DNA from: Deltaproteobacteria bacterium
GTDB lineage: Bacteria > Campylobacterota_A > Desulfurellia > JAGGSF01
Assembly: GCA_021159235.1 (NCBI GenBank)
Contig: JAGGSF010000088.1
Coordinates: forward strand, 1-24,201
Reading direction: 5' to 3'
Length of the DNA stretch: 24,201 bases
Shown here: positions 15,665 through 22,823 of the stretch, one piece after another
Numbering within the stretch: position 1 is the stretch's first letter
Layout: each line of letters starts with the position of its first letter
Made by a program: the position numbers and the translations under genes
The notes under the pieces: generated by a model
The model's input: the letters and a program-made list of their open reading frames with translations, nothing else
Databases searched by the model: none
Told to the model about the DNA's origin: nothing

Positions 15665-15976
15665 ATGGATATTTTAAACAAGGTGTTTCTTCTGAGTCTG
15701 GGTATACAGGAGACAGCTCAGGAAAAGATAAAACAGACTATAGATGAGATGATAAAGAAAGGCGAAGTGAAAGCTGGGGAAAGGAAGGATTTACAAGAAA
15801 AGATTACAGAAATGTTGAAGAAAAGAAAAGAGGAACTGAATAATTTCATTAGAAAATGTGTGGATGAAGCATTAAAAACGATGCATATTCCTGCCAGAGA
15901 TGAGATAGAAACATTAAAAAAAGAGGTAGAAGATTTAAAAAAAGAGGTAGAAGAACTTAAAAGGCATGGTCTATAG
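15665..15976 (+). CDS. Phasin-like coiled-coil protein (COG3937 type)
   Basis: A 103-residue charged helical protein of the kind annotated as polyhydroxyalkanoate synthesis regulator phasin. The N-terminus (LNKVFLLSLGIQETAQEKIKQ) has the family look, followed by a KGEVKAGERKDLQ turn. Residues about 83-101 form a heptad coiled coil built from two LKKEVE units. A GGGAGG lies 5-6 nt before the ATG. It sits 10 bp after alaS and overlaps the next gene by 11 nt. No PHA synthase is in the window, so a storage-granule role is not supported; such small coiled coils also occur in species without granules. Function unknown. Confidence 0.75.
   Translation: MDILNKVFLLSLGIQETAQEKIKQTIDEMIKKGEVKAGERKDLQEKITEMLKKRKEELNNFIRKCVDEALKTMHIPARDEIETLKKEVEDLKKEVEELKRHGL
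15914..15954 (+). repeat. Tandem 21-bp direct repeat encoding coiled-coil heptads
   Basis: Two copies of TTAAAAAAAGAGGTAGAAGA (15914-15933 and 15935-15954) are identical over 20 bases at a 21-bp period, and a partial third copy (cttaaaagg) follows. Each unit encodes one seven-residue LKKEVE(D/E) heptad. Identity at the DNA level suggests recent duplication or slippage rather than protein-level constraint alone. Confidence 0.85.
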
Positions 15977-16805
15977 TATCTGTGCTCACACTGCAGTAAA
16001 CCTTCCCCTTCTCATAGCAATAGGTGTAATTGCGGGTTTTTTCTCTGCTCTCTTAGGGATAGGGGGTGGATTTATTATGGTTCCCTTTCTCATCACTGCT
16101 GGTATCTCATCGGATGTAGCTGGAGCCAGTAGTGTTGCTATAACCTGCGGCACAGCTTTTTCCGGGATGTTAGCCCACAGGAAAATGGGGAATGTAAATA
16201 TGAGGGTAGGTTTGAACATTGCAGCAGGTGCAATCACGGGAGGAATATCCGGTGTTTTATTGACGAAAGCATTGAGAATCAGCGGAAATTTTAATCTCGT
16301 TATTCATCTACTATTTTCGATTCTTCTGATCTTTATGGGTATCTTCATGATGAAGGAAAGCCTCTTTTCAATGATGAGGAAGAGAGAAAAAAGCTTTTAT
16401 CCCCAGGGAGCCAGGATCAAATGTTTACCTCTTTTCGCGGTAGGTTTTTTTGTGAGTATACTTTCATCCATCATGGGTGTGGGTGGTGGGTTCGCCTATG
16501 TTCCGGCGATGATATATCTATGTGGCATTCCAACCAAGGTTGCCCTGGGCACGAGTCTTTCAGTAATTACAGTGGCCAACGCTTTAATTACCATAGAACA
16601 TGCTACACTGAATAAAACGGTAGATCCCTTTCTGGTCTTTATCCCCTATATAGGCTCTATGGTTGGTGTGCTTTTGGGTGTGAGCTTAGCCAATAAATTA
16701 TCCAATGCAACGATAAGGTTTGTGTTTTCTCTGGTTTTGATAGGGATAGCAGTAAAGAGCGGATATGCAATATTTAAAATACCGCAAATATATTTTATGC
16801 AGTGA
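15966..16805 (+). CDS. TauE/SafE family sulfite/organic anion permease
   Basis: Polytopic inner-membrane protein of 279 residues in the TauE/SafE (DUF81) family, whose members export sulfite, sulfoacetate or similar anions. The family's internal duplication is visible: GIGGGFIMVPFL near 32-43 in the first half and GVGGGFAYVPAM near 170-181 in the second, each at the start of a helix pair. About eight membrane segments are apparent. AAAAGG sits almost against the ATG, and the start overlaps the upstream gene by 11 nt. The substrate cannot be predicted. Its 3' end overlaps the next membrane-protein gene by 41 nt, implying joint expression. Confidence 0.92.
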   Translation: MVYSICAHTAVNLPLLIAIGVIAGFFSALLGIGGGFIMVPFLITAGISSDVAGASSVAITCGTAFSGMLAHRKMGNVNMRVGLNIAAGAITGGISGVLLTKALRISGNFNLVIHLLFSILLIFMGIFMMKESLFSMMRKREKSFYPQGARIKCLPLFAVGFFVSILSSIMGVGGGFAYVPAMIYLCGIPTKVALGTSLSVITVANALITIEHATLNKTVDPFLVFIPYIGSMVGVLLGVSLANKLSNATIRFVFSLVLIGIAVKSGYAIFKIPQIYFMQ

Positions 16806-17406
16806 AATTGTATTTTTATTTTTTTCCATCGGGACATCTTTTGCTGAGGATTTAGTAATTAAACCCTTTTTCAGTGAAAGGAAGATAGATGTTTTTCTTC
16901 CTGTTGAAAACAGAAGATGCATTCTATGCACCATAAAGTCCCTGCCTCAGGCAACTTATATATATAAAAGCAAAAGTGTGGGACCATTCCATATCTACTT
17001 ACAGAAAGAACAATTCGGTTATGCTCCATTCATCTATTATGTGTTTTATACGCACCCGCGCGACATCTACTACGATGGTCTGGAGAAAAAAAAATGGGAA
17101 GCGTTTATCAGACAAAAGGAGAAGGAGGAACTTTACAAAAGGCAGAGGGTTTCTATACGAAACAATAAACTTCATTTTACATTCCACCTGCCTCGTTATT
17201 TTATTCCAGAAAAACTCAAATTAACCTGTTTTAATGGTAAAAAAGAGGTTCTTTCTTATACCATCTCTGTAAGATATTGTTCATTTTTATCCACGATAGA
17301 CAGCTTGAGGAAAGAAAACGGTTTTGTATATGGTGTGGCACTTGTTTTTTTAGTGATACTGGTAGGGGCATTGTATAATTTGATATTGAATATCTTTAAA
17401 GCATAA
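16765..17406 (+). CDS. Alph_Pro_TM/TIGR02186-like membrane-anchored extracytoplasmic protein
   Basis: A 213-residue protein with an N-terminal signal-like segment (YILCSEIVFLFFSIGTSFA, about 9-27, possible cleavage after SFA). A mostly beta extracytoplasmic region of about 155 residues follows, then a C-terminal membrane helix (about 188-210, YGVALVFLVILVGALYNLIL). This signal/domain/TM layout directly after a TauE/SafE permease is the pattern of the TIGR02186 (putative transmembrane) family, often found beside such permeases. Sequence similarity is weak, so the call depends largely on context. ATG 16765 lies within the permease gene with a poor ribosome-binding site, so coupling is likely. 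It may be an accessory subunit of the permease. Confidence 0.7.
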   Translation: MQYLKYRKYILCSEIVFLFFSIGTSFAEDLVIKPFFSERKIDVFLPVENRRCILCTIKSLPQATYIYKSKSVGPFHIYLQKEQFGYAPFIYYVFYTHPRDIYYDGLEKKKWEAFIRQKEKEELYKRQRVSIRNNKLHFTFHLPRYFIPEKLKLTCFNGKKEVLSYTISVRYCSFLSTIDSLRKENGFVYGVALVFLVILVGALYNLILNIFKA

Positions 17407-17416
17407 AGGAGGGATT

Positions 17417-18235
17417 ATGTTTGTAAGGCTTCCTGCTGTTAGTGGAAGTTTTTACCCTGATAAAGCACAGGAATTACAGGGTTTCCTGAAGCAAGTGATG
17501 AAACCTGAAAGCGAACCTTATGATGCGATTGTTTCATTTTCACCTCATGCAGGCTATATTTACTCGGGAGAAGTTGCGGCAGCTGTCTTTTCCTCCATAA
17601 AACCCGCGGATGTGTATATCATTTTAGGTCCCAATCATACGGGTTTAGGAAAACCCATCGCCTTGATCGACAGTGGGGTTTTTAGAATGCCTCTGGGTGA
17701 TGTTGGGATTGATGAGAAGATAGGTGAATACCTGCTGTCTTGTGGTGAGCCAGTTGAAAGGGATGCGATTGCCCATAAACACGAACATAGCATAGAGGTT
17801 CAATTGCCCTTTCTGCAGTATATCTCATCTCTCTATAAAAAGGATTTCAGTATTGTTCCAGTGGTTATAGGCACCCAGAATTACAATGCTTTAAAGGCTT
17901 TAGGGGAATATATGGCAAAGGCAATTGAGAGAGACAGCAGAAATGTAATGATTATAGTGTCTACAGATATGAATCACTATGAAAATCAGGAATTGACATT
18001 GGAAAAGGACAGGATGGCTTTAGAAAAGATAGAGAAACTCGATGAAAAGGGGCTCTTAAATGTTACTGTGAAATACAATATTTCCATGTGTGGTGTAAGC
18101 GGTGCTGTTTCTGCCATTGTGGCGAGCAAATTGCTGGGTGCAAAAAAAGCCATTATAATAGAACATAAAACCAGCGGAGATGTGAGTGGAGATTATGAGC
18201 ATGTGGTGGGATATGCAGCAGCTGTTATAATTTAA
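17417..18235 (+). CDS. amrB: MEMO1-family protein (AmmeMemoRadiSam system protein B)
   Basis: Protein of 272 residues related to human MEMO1 and to class III extradiol dioxygenases. In bacteria it is often encoded with an AMMECR1 protein and a radical-SAM enzyme. The putative metal/active-site residues are kept: H44 in SPHAGYIYSG (42-51), H74 in GPNHTG (71-76), H187 in STDMNHYEN (182-190) and C225 in MCGVSG. HEHSIEVQLPFLQY (122-135) is another family hallmark. The start is well supported: AAAGGAGG lies 4-5 nt before the ATG. Neither the AMMECR1 nor the radical-SAM partner is in this window. The biochemical role is not established. Confidence 0.93.
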   Translation: MFVRLPAVSGSFYPDKAQELQGFLKQVMKPESEPYDAIVSFSPHAGYIYSGEVAAAVFSSIKPADVYIILGPNHTGLGKPIALIDSGVFRMPLGDVGIDEKIGEYLLSCGEPVERDAIAHKHEHSIEVQLPFLQYISSLYKKDFSIVPVVIGTQNYNALKALGEYMAKAIERDSRNVMIIVSTDMNHYENQELTLEKDRMALEKIEKLDEKGLLNVTVKYNISMCGVSGAVSAIVASKLLGAKKAIIIEHKTSGDVSGDYEHVVGYAAAVII

Positions 18236-18239
18236 TCTG

Positions 18240-20183
18240 ATGAATCTAAGAGACATCGTCTCTTTTATTCGGTATAGAGTACCCTTTCTTCCTCTCTTTT
18301 TAGCTGTTGTTTCTGCTTATTTTGCAGTAAGCGGAAAGTACTTAGGTATTTTGTTTCTCTTGCCTGCTCTACTACTTCTCTTTCACCGTGTGTATCTTAT
18401 ATTTGTTTCTTCCATTGTTGTCTTTTTCATCTGTATTCTTTCTTACCACTTCCTGGAGAGGAACTTTTTAAATATAGAAAATATGTTTAGAAGAAAGACC
18501 GTTGCATTGAATGTTACCGTTAAATCAGGGATAGGCTACAGCCACCATTCCGCTCACTTCATAGCATCCACACATTATAAAGGAAAGAGGTTTAATGTAT
18601 ATGTTACCTTGAAGAACTATGAAGGAAAGATTTCTCCTGGGGATATCTTCTACATTAAAGGAAAACTTGTTCCTGCTACTGCTTTACCCTACAATCATCT
18701 TCAATTTGATTTCAGGAAATACCTGTTGCAGAAAAAGGTGCACTTTGTTGTCTACCCCTTTTATCGATCATTTGCAGGTAGAGAGAAGGGAATAAGAACA
18801 CTCTTTTTTAAAATAAGAGACAGGCTGGAAGAAAATATAGATGCTTTTTGTGATGAAGATGTAAGCGGGCTTCTGAAATCCTGCGTATTTGGAGACAGGA
18901 CAGGATTAAAAGAGAATATAAAGGATATGTTTATCAGAACTCAAACTGCTCACCTCACCGCTGTTTCTGGTTTGCATCTGGGATTTATTGTTATGGTAAT
19001 CTATCCTCTATTTTATTTCATAGTTGGACATATACCATACTTTTATCGTCGCTATAATCTAAAACTGCAGGCCTTTTCCTTTACCATCCCCTTCGTTTTG
19101 CTGTATGCGTGTATAGTGGGCTTGAGGATTCCCACCTTAAGAGCACTGTGTTTCATTCTCTTTTCCTTTCTAACTGTTTTAAAGGGTAGAACAAAACAGT
19201 CCTATAATATTCTCTTCTTTATAGCCACACTTTTTTTGATTATAGATCCTTTAATCCTCAGTTCTGCATCATTTGTTCTTTCCTTCTCCATGACCTTTTT
19301 TGCCATATTTATATACACCAGTCTGCAGGAAAGGGGCTATAAGGGGATAAAGGGGTATTTTCTCTTTATAATAATTATGTTTTTATTCAGTGTGCCCCTT
19401 TCTACATATTATTTTCATCGTCTGGCAACAGGGGGAATTGGTGCCAATCTGGTGGCTGTTCCCCTAATGGGTTTTTTTATCCTGCCGTTTACCATATTTT
19501 CTTCTTTATTCAGCCTGCTGGATATTTATGTGTTAAATAAATTGCTGTTCTCTGTGCTCAGCGCCGTTTCTCACTTATTTATTCGTCTTATTGCATTCTT
19601 CTCTAACTTCAGTTTTTCCAAGTCATACTTTATTCCTCCTGCATTTATCTTCCTTTCCTACCTTTTTCTTATCCTCGTTTTTAAAAGGAGATATAATCTT
19701 TTACCCCTTGTAGTTTCTACCTTCGTTATCTGTCTTGTGTTTATTTCAATTGACAGGAATGCTAAAAAGATATACTTTTTTGATCTAAGCAGGGGAGGGG
19801 CGGTGCTTTTCTGTGGAGGTAAAGAAAATGTGCTTATCACGCGTAACCTATCACCCTGGAATAAAAGGATGGTGGATGATTTTATCAATCAACACCATAT
19901 AAAGATATACAAGGAAGGAGGTTTTGATTTTCAAGGCAGGATAAATACTGCCTGTATTTCACTGTATGGATGTAAGGGAACCCTGTTTGCAAAATATGAA
20001 AAAATACGACTAAGGATAAAACCGTATATAGCTGAAATTAAAACGCCTACCAGAAGATTTAATATCTGTTTTGGGGGAAGGAAAAATTCGGGCCTTACTA
20101 CAAAGAGATGTGGTTTGATATGTGTGAGGTTAAAACCTGATAAGGTAAAGGTTTCTTACAGACTGAAACAACATTTAATATAA
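18240..20183 (+). CDS. comEC: ComEC/Rec2-like membrane protein without a recognisable metallo-beta-lactamase motif
   Basis: Membrane channel family that imports single-stranded DNA during natural transformation. The 647 residues contain N-terminal membrane helices (about 12-75), an OB-like extracytoplasmic region (about 85-180) and the Competence domain with the hallmark AHLTAVSGLHLGFI (237-250), then about eight helices up to 505. Typical long ComEC proteins end in a metallo-beta-lactamase-like domain with HxHxDH. Here the tail begins in the expected way (YFFDLSRGGAVLF, about 511-523, compared with LDVGQGD), but no HxHxDH follows and it stops after about 140 residues. No ribosome-binding site precedes ATG 18240, which lies 4 bp after the previous stop. 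Confidence 0.88.
   Translation: MNLRDIVSFIRYRVPFLPLFLAVVSAYFAVSGKYLGILFLLPALLLLFHRVYLIFVSSIVVFFICILSYHFLERNFLNIENMFRRKTVALNVTVKSGIGYSHHSAHFIASTHYKGKRFNVYVTLKNYEGKISPGDIFYIKGKLVPATALPYNHLQFDFRKYLLQKKVHFVVYPFYRSFAGREKGIRTLFFKIRDRLEENIDAFCDEDVSGLLKSCVFGDRTGLKENIKDMFIRTQTAHLTAVSGLHLGFIVMVIYPLFYFIVGHIPYFYRRYNLKLQAFSFTIPFVLLYACIVGLRIPTLRALCFILFSFLTVLKGRTKQSYNILFFIATLFLIIDPLILSSASFVLSFSMTFFAIFIYTSLQERGYKGIKGYFLFIIIMFLFSVPLSTYYFHRLATGGIGANLVAVPLMGFFILPFTIFSSLFSLLDIYVLNKLLFSVLSAVSHLFIRLIAFFSNFSFSKSYFIPPAFIFLSYLFLILVFKRRYNLLPLVVSTFVICLVFISIDRNAKKIYFFDLSRGGAVLFCGGKENVLITRNLSPWNKRMVDDFINQHHIKIYKEGGFDFQGRINTACISLYGCKGTLFAKYEKIRLRIKPYIAEIKTPTRRFNICFGGRKNSGLTTKRCGLICVRLKPDKVKVSYRLKQHLI
18248..18270 (+). promoter_or_regulatory. 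Terminator-like hairpin at the start of comEC
   Basis: AAGAGAC (18248-18254) and GTCTCTT (18258-18264) form a perfect 7-bp stem with a 3-nt loop, followed by TTATTC, so the RNA would end in a short U-rich tract. It covers codons 3-9 of comEC. It could attenuate transcription or block ribosome entry. A stem of this size is expected a few times by chance in the window. Confidence 0.3.
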
Positions 20184-20184
20184 T
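20155..20184 (+). promoter_or_regulatory. Candidate promoter for the MFS/arnT-like pair
   Basis: CTTACA (20155-20160) and a perfect TATAAT (20179-20184) are 18 bp apart, overlapping the end and stop codon of comEC. Transcription would start near 20191, about 10 nt before the TTG start, leaving no room for a normal ribosome-binding site. This could make the last two genes of the string a separate unit. Confidence 0.35.
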
Positions 20185-20200
20185 GAAGGTTTTCTAAGCT

Positions 20201-21346
20201 TTGAATAATAACAGGATAGCCTTTCAATTTATCATTCTCTTAGGTCTCGTCAGTTTATTTGGAGACATAACCTACGAAGGGGCAAGAAGTGTTACCGGCC
20301 CTTATCTGTACATTTTAGGTGCGAGTGCTGCCATTGTAGGTCTGGTGGCAGGCCTGGGTGAATTTATTGGATATGCACTGCGCCTTGTTTCTGGTTTCGT
20401 TGCAGACAAAACCAGAGCGTACTGGCCTTTGACCTTTATCGGCTACGGATTGATTTTCTCCGTTCCTCTACTGGCATTTGCAGGTCTGTGGCAGGTTGCG
20501 GCTTTCCTTATTATCCTTGAGCGAATGGGCAAGGCAATCAGAACGCCTGCCCGAGATGCAATACTCTCTCACGCCACAAAGCAGGTGGGAAGAGGTCTGG
20601 GTTTTGGTATTCATGAAGCACTGGACCAGGTAGGCGCCATTATCGGTCCATTAATTTTCTCTCTGGTATTTCTTCTAAAAGGTGGATACAAGGAGGGATT
20701 TACCATTTTATGGATACCTGCGGTGCTGGTATTACTGACCCTTACTATAGCAAGGATTAAAGTTCCTGTTCCCGAGAAATTAGAAACCTCCAAAGGAAAA
20801 CTTGTGGAAGGCAAACTTTCTAAGGTTTTCTGGACTTATACTTTATTCACTTTTTTAAGTGTAGCAGGATTTGCCAATTTCCAACTGATATCCTACCATC
20901 TCAAGGTTCAATCCATTGTTTCGGATGTTCAAATTCCTGTTCTTTATGCCATTGCAATGGGCACAGATGCAGTGGTGGCCTTAACCGCTGGTAAAACCTA
21001 TGATAGGGTAGGGTTAAAGGTGCTTTTGATGATTCCACTTCTTACCTTCTTTATCCCCTTTTTTGCATTTTCTTCAACCTTCAGTTTTACCGTAATAAGT
21101 GTTATACTCTGGGGTGCGGTGATGGGCATCCATGAAACTGTAATGCGTGCTGCAATTGCCGATTTAACACCTATCAGGAAAAGAGGTTCTGCATACGGTA
21201 TATTCAACACGGCTTATGGACTGTCCTGGCTTTTTGGAGGAGTAATCATGGGTTTCCTGTATGATATTTCTATCATCTATTTAATATTGTTTGTAGCTTT
21301 AATGGAAATGATTTCTGTACCGGTGTTTTTTATGATCAAAAGGTAA
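20201..21346 (+). CDS. Major facilitator superfamily transporter
   Basis: A 381-residue inner-membrane protein with about 11-12 hydrophobic segments in two halves, as in MFS carriers. An MFS motif A-like loop follows helix 2 (GFVADKTRAYWP, about 65-76), and a conserved ERMGKAIRTPARDAILS segment (about 107-123) follows helix 4. The LFGDITYEGARSVTGPYL opening (about 18-35) marks a subgroup widespread in bacteria with no assigned substrate. No ATG is available upstream before a stop codon, and the most upstream usable codon is TTG 20201 with no good ribosome-binding site, so the start is uncertain. It follows comEC by 17 bp and precedes the glycosyltransferase by 1 bp. Confidence 0.88.
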   Translation: MNNNRIAFQFIILLGLVSLFGDITYEGARSVTGPYLYILGASAAIVGLVAGLGEFIGYALRLVSGFVADKTRAYWPLTFIGYGLIFSVPLLAFAGLWQVAAFLIILERMGKAIRTPARDAILSHATKQVGRGLGFGIHEALDQVGAIIGPLIFSLVFLLKGGYKEGFTILWIPAVLVLLTLTIARIKVPVPEKLETSKGKLVEGKLSKVFWTYTLFTFLSVAGFANFQLISYHLKVQSIVSDVQIPVLYAIAMGTDAVVALTAGKTYDRVGLKVLLMIPLLTFFIPFFAFSSTFSFTVISVILWGAVMGIHETVMRAAIADLTPIRKRGSAYGIFNTAYGLSWLFGGVIMGFLYDISIIYLILFVALMEMISVPVFFMIKR

Positions 21347-21347
21347 T

Positions 21348-22823
21348 ATGAGAAAGAGGGAATTCATTTTATTTTTTCTTCTTATTGCCTGTTTTTACTT
21401 TTTACGCTCGGGCTATATGTATCTTCAACACGAGGAGCCCAGGCGTGCGATTATAGCCTTAGAGATGAACAAATCCCAAAACTACTTTCAACCTACAGTG
21501 TTGGGAAAGGCATATTTTAAAAAACCACCACTACACAATATTGCCATTGCCCTCTCTTACAAGATGTTTGGGAAAAATGAGTTTGCAGTGCGTTTTCCTT
21601 CCATTTTATGTGCTTTATTGATTGCCCTTTTTGTATTTTTGTTTACGAAAGATTATATTGCCTGTTTGAGTTTTCTCACCTATTTCGAGGTCTTTTTCTT
21701 TTACGGGATATGGGGAGAAACAGACCTGTTCTTTTCTCTATTTGCATTTTTATCCATGATTTCCCTGTTTTCCCTTAAAAAAAGGGGTATTTTGTTCGGA
21801 CTGATCTTTTGCAGCTTAGGTTTCTTGAGCAAGGGTTTTACCGCCCTGATCTTTTTTTATCTTACCTTTATTGCTTACTCCTTATACAAAAAGAGGTTTA
21901 TGGATTATTTCTTCAGCATTTATCATCTGCTGGGAATCCTTATTTTTTTAGGCTTAACAGGTTTCTGGCTGATTCATACCTCCAATGTGCATGCTTATGT
22001 ACATGCCCTGTGGAAAGAAGTATTTTCTCGTTCTCCCACTGCATTTTCAATATCAAAATTTCTAAAGCATATCTTCTTATTTCCATTTGAATGTTTTATT
22101 CAAACCCTCCCCTGGAGTATCTTTCTTTTGTTTTTATTTAACAAAGAGGTGCGCACCAGAATAAAAGAAGTTAACAGCAGACAAAAAGAGCTACTTATGT
22201 TCTGTTTAATTGTATTGGGTATCAATTTTATCCCCTATGAAATTTCACCGGAGGGAAGGGTAAGGTATCTCATCCCTCTACTCCCATTTCTGTCCATTCT
22301 TATAGCACCTGTTGTAAGCAATCTAAACGAAAGGGAATTTAAATACGCAAGTTGTATGTGGGGGGTAATATGTATCCTGGTTGTTGCTGCTCTTTTTTCA
22401 GATATATTTATACTAAAAAATTTAACTGATGGGATTTTACTCCTTGTTTTATCCCTGGGTTTATTTTCTATTCCCAGACGAAATCTTTTTTCATCCATCC
22501 TCTGCGCAATGCTTATTTTGAAGGCAGTCCACTCTTACTGTTATATTCCTTATGTCTATGCCCATTATCCCAACTATAGAAAAATGGGGAAGCTCATTGC
22601 TCAAAACATAAAAAAATACGATAAACACAAAAAGATAGAAAGTAGCGACAGATTTTTAAAACTCATGTTCTATATAGAAAAAAATCTGCCAGAAATGATA
22701 ACTCCACTTAGCTGCAAAAATTCTTTAATTATAACCCGAGATGTAAAAATTGCAAAAAAGGGAGATATTATCTATTTTCTGTCCACACCGCATGGAACAT
22801 ACTATATCTCTTCCTTTAAATAA
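21348..22823 (+). CDS. ArnT/PMT-like (GT39/GT83 type) membrane glycosyltransferase
   Basis: A 491-residue GT-C fold enzyme that uses polyprenyl-phosphate sugars on the outer face of the inner membrane; relatives modify lipid A (ArnT) or proteins. The first periplasmic loop carries the family block HEEPRRAIIALEM (28-40), then the KAYFKKPPLHN region (54-64, compared with xPYFEKPPLxYW) and GKNEFAVRFPSI (75-86). The usual catalytic Asp of the DE-x-R motif is Glu29 here. About ten membrane helices follow, then a soluble C-terminal part from about 400. AAAGG precedes the ATG. The acceptor is unknown. Its 3' end overlaps convergent pgi by 22 bp. Confidence 0.87.
   Translation: MRKREFILFFLLIACFYFLRSGYMYLQHEEPRRAIIALEMNKSQNYFQPTVLGKAYFKKPPLHNIAIALSYKMFGKNEFAVRFPSILCALLIALFVFLFTKDYIACLSFLTYFEVFFFYGIWGETDLFFSLFAFLSMISLFSLKKRGILFGLIFCSLGFLSKGFTALIFFYLTFIAYSLYKKRFMDYFFSIYHLLGILIFLGLTGFWLIHTSNVHAYVHALWKEVFSRSPTAFSISKFLKHIFLFPFECFIQTLPWSIFLLFLFNKEVRTRIKEVNSRQKELLMFCLIVLGINFIPYEISPEGRVRYLIPLLPFLSILIAPVVSNLNEREFKYASCMWGVICILVVAALFSDIFILKNLTDGILLLVLSLGLFSIPRRNLFSSILCAMLILKAVHSYCYIPYVYAHYPNYRKMGKLIAQNIKKYDKHKKIESSDRFLKLMFYIEKNLPEMITPLSCKNSLIITRDVKIAKKGDIIYFLSTPHGTYYISSFK

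Noticed and set aside
15914-15943. A7 runs as a programmed -1 frameshift site leading into the TauE/SafE gene
   Set aside because: The downstream gene is in the +1 frame relative to this one; a -1 slip enters the other frame, so the geometry is wrong.
19749-19778. TTGACA followed by TATACT inside comEC as an internal promoter
   Set aside because: The spacer is only 15 bp and no gene starts downstream for over 400 bp.
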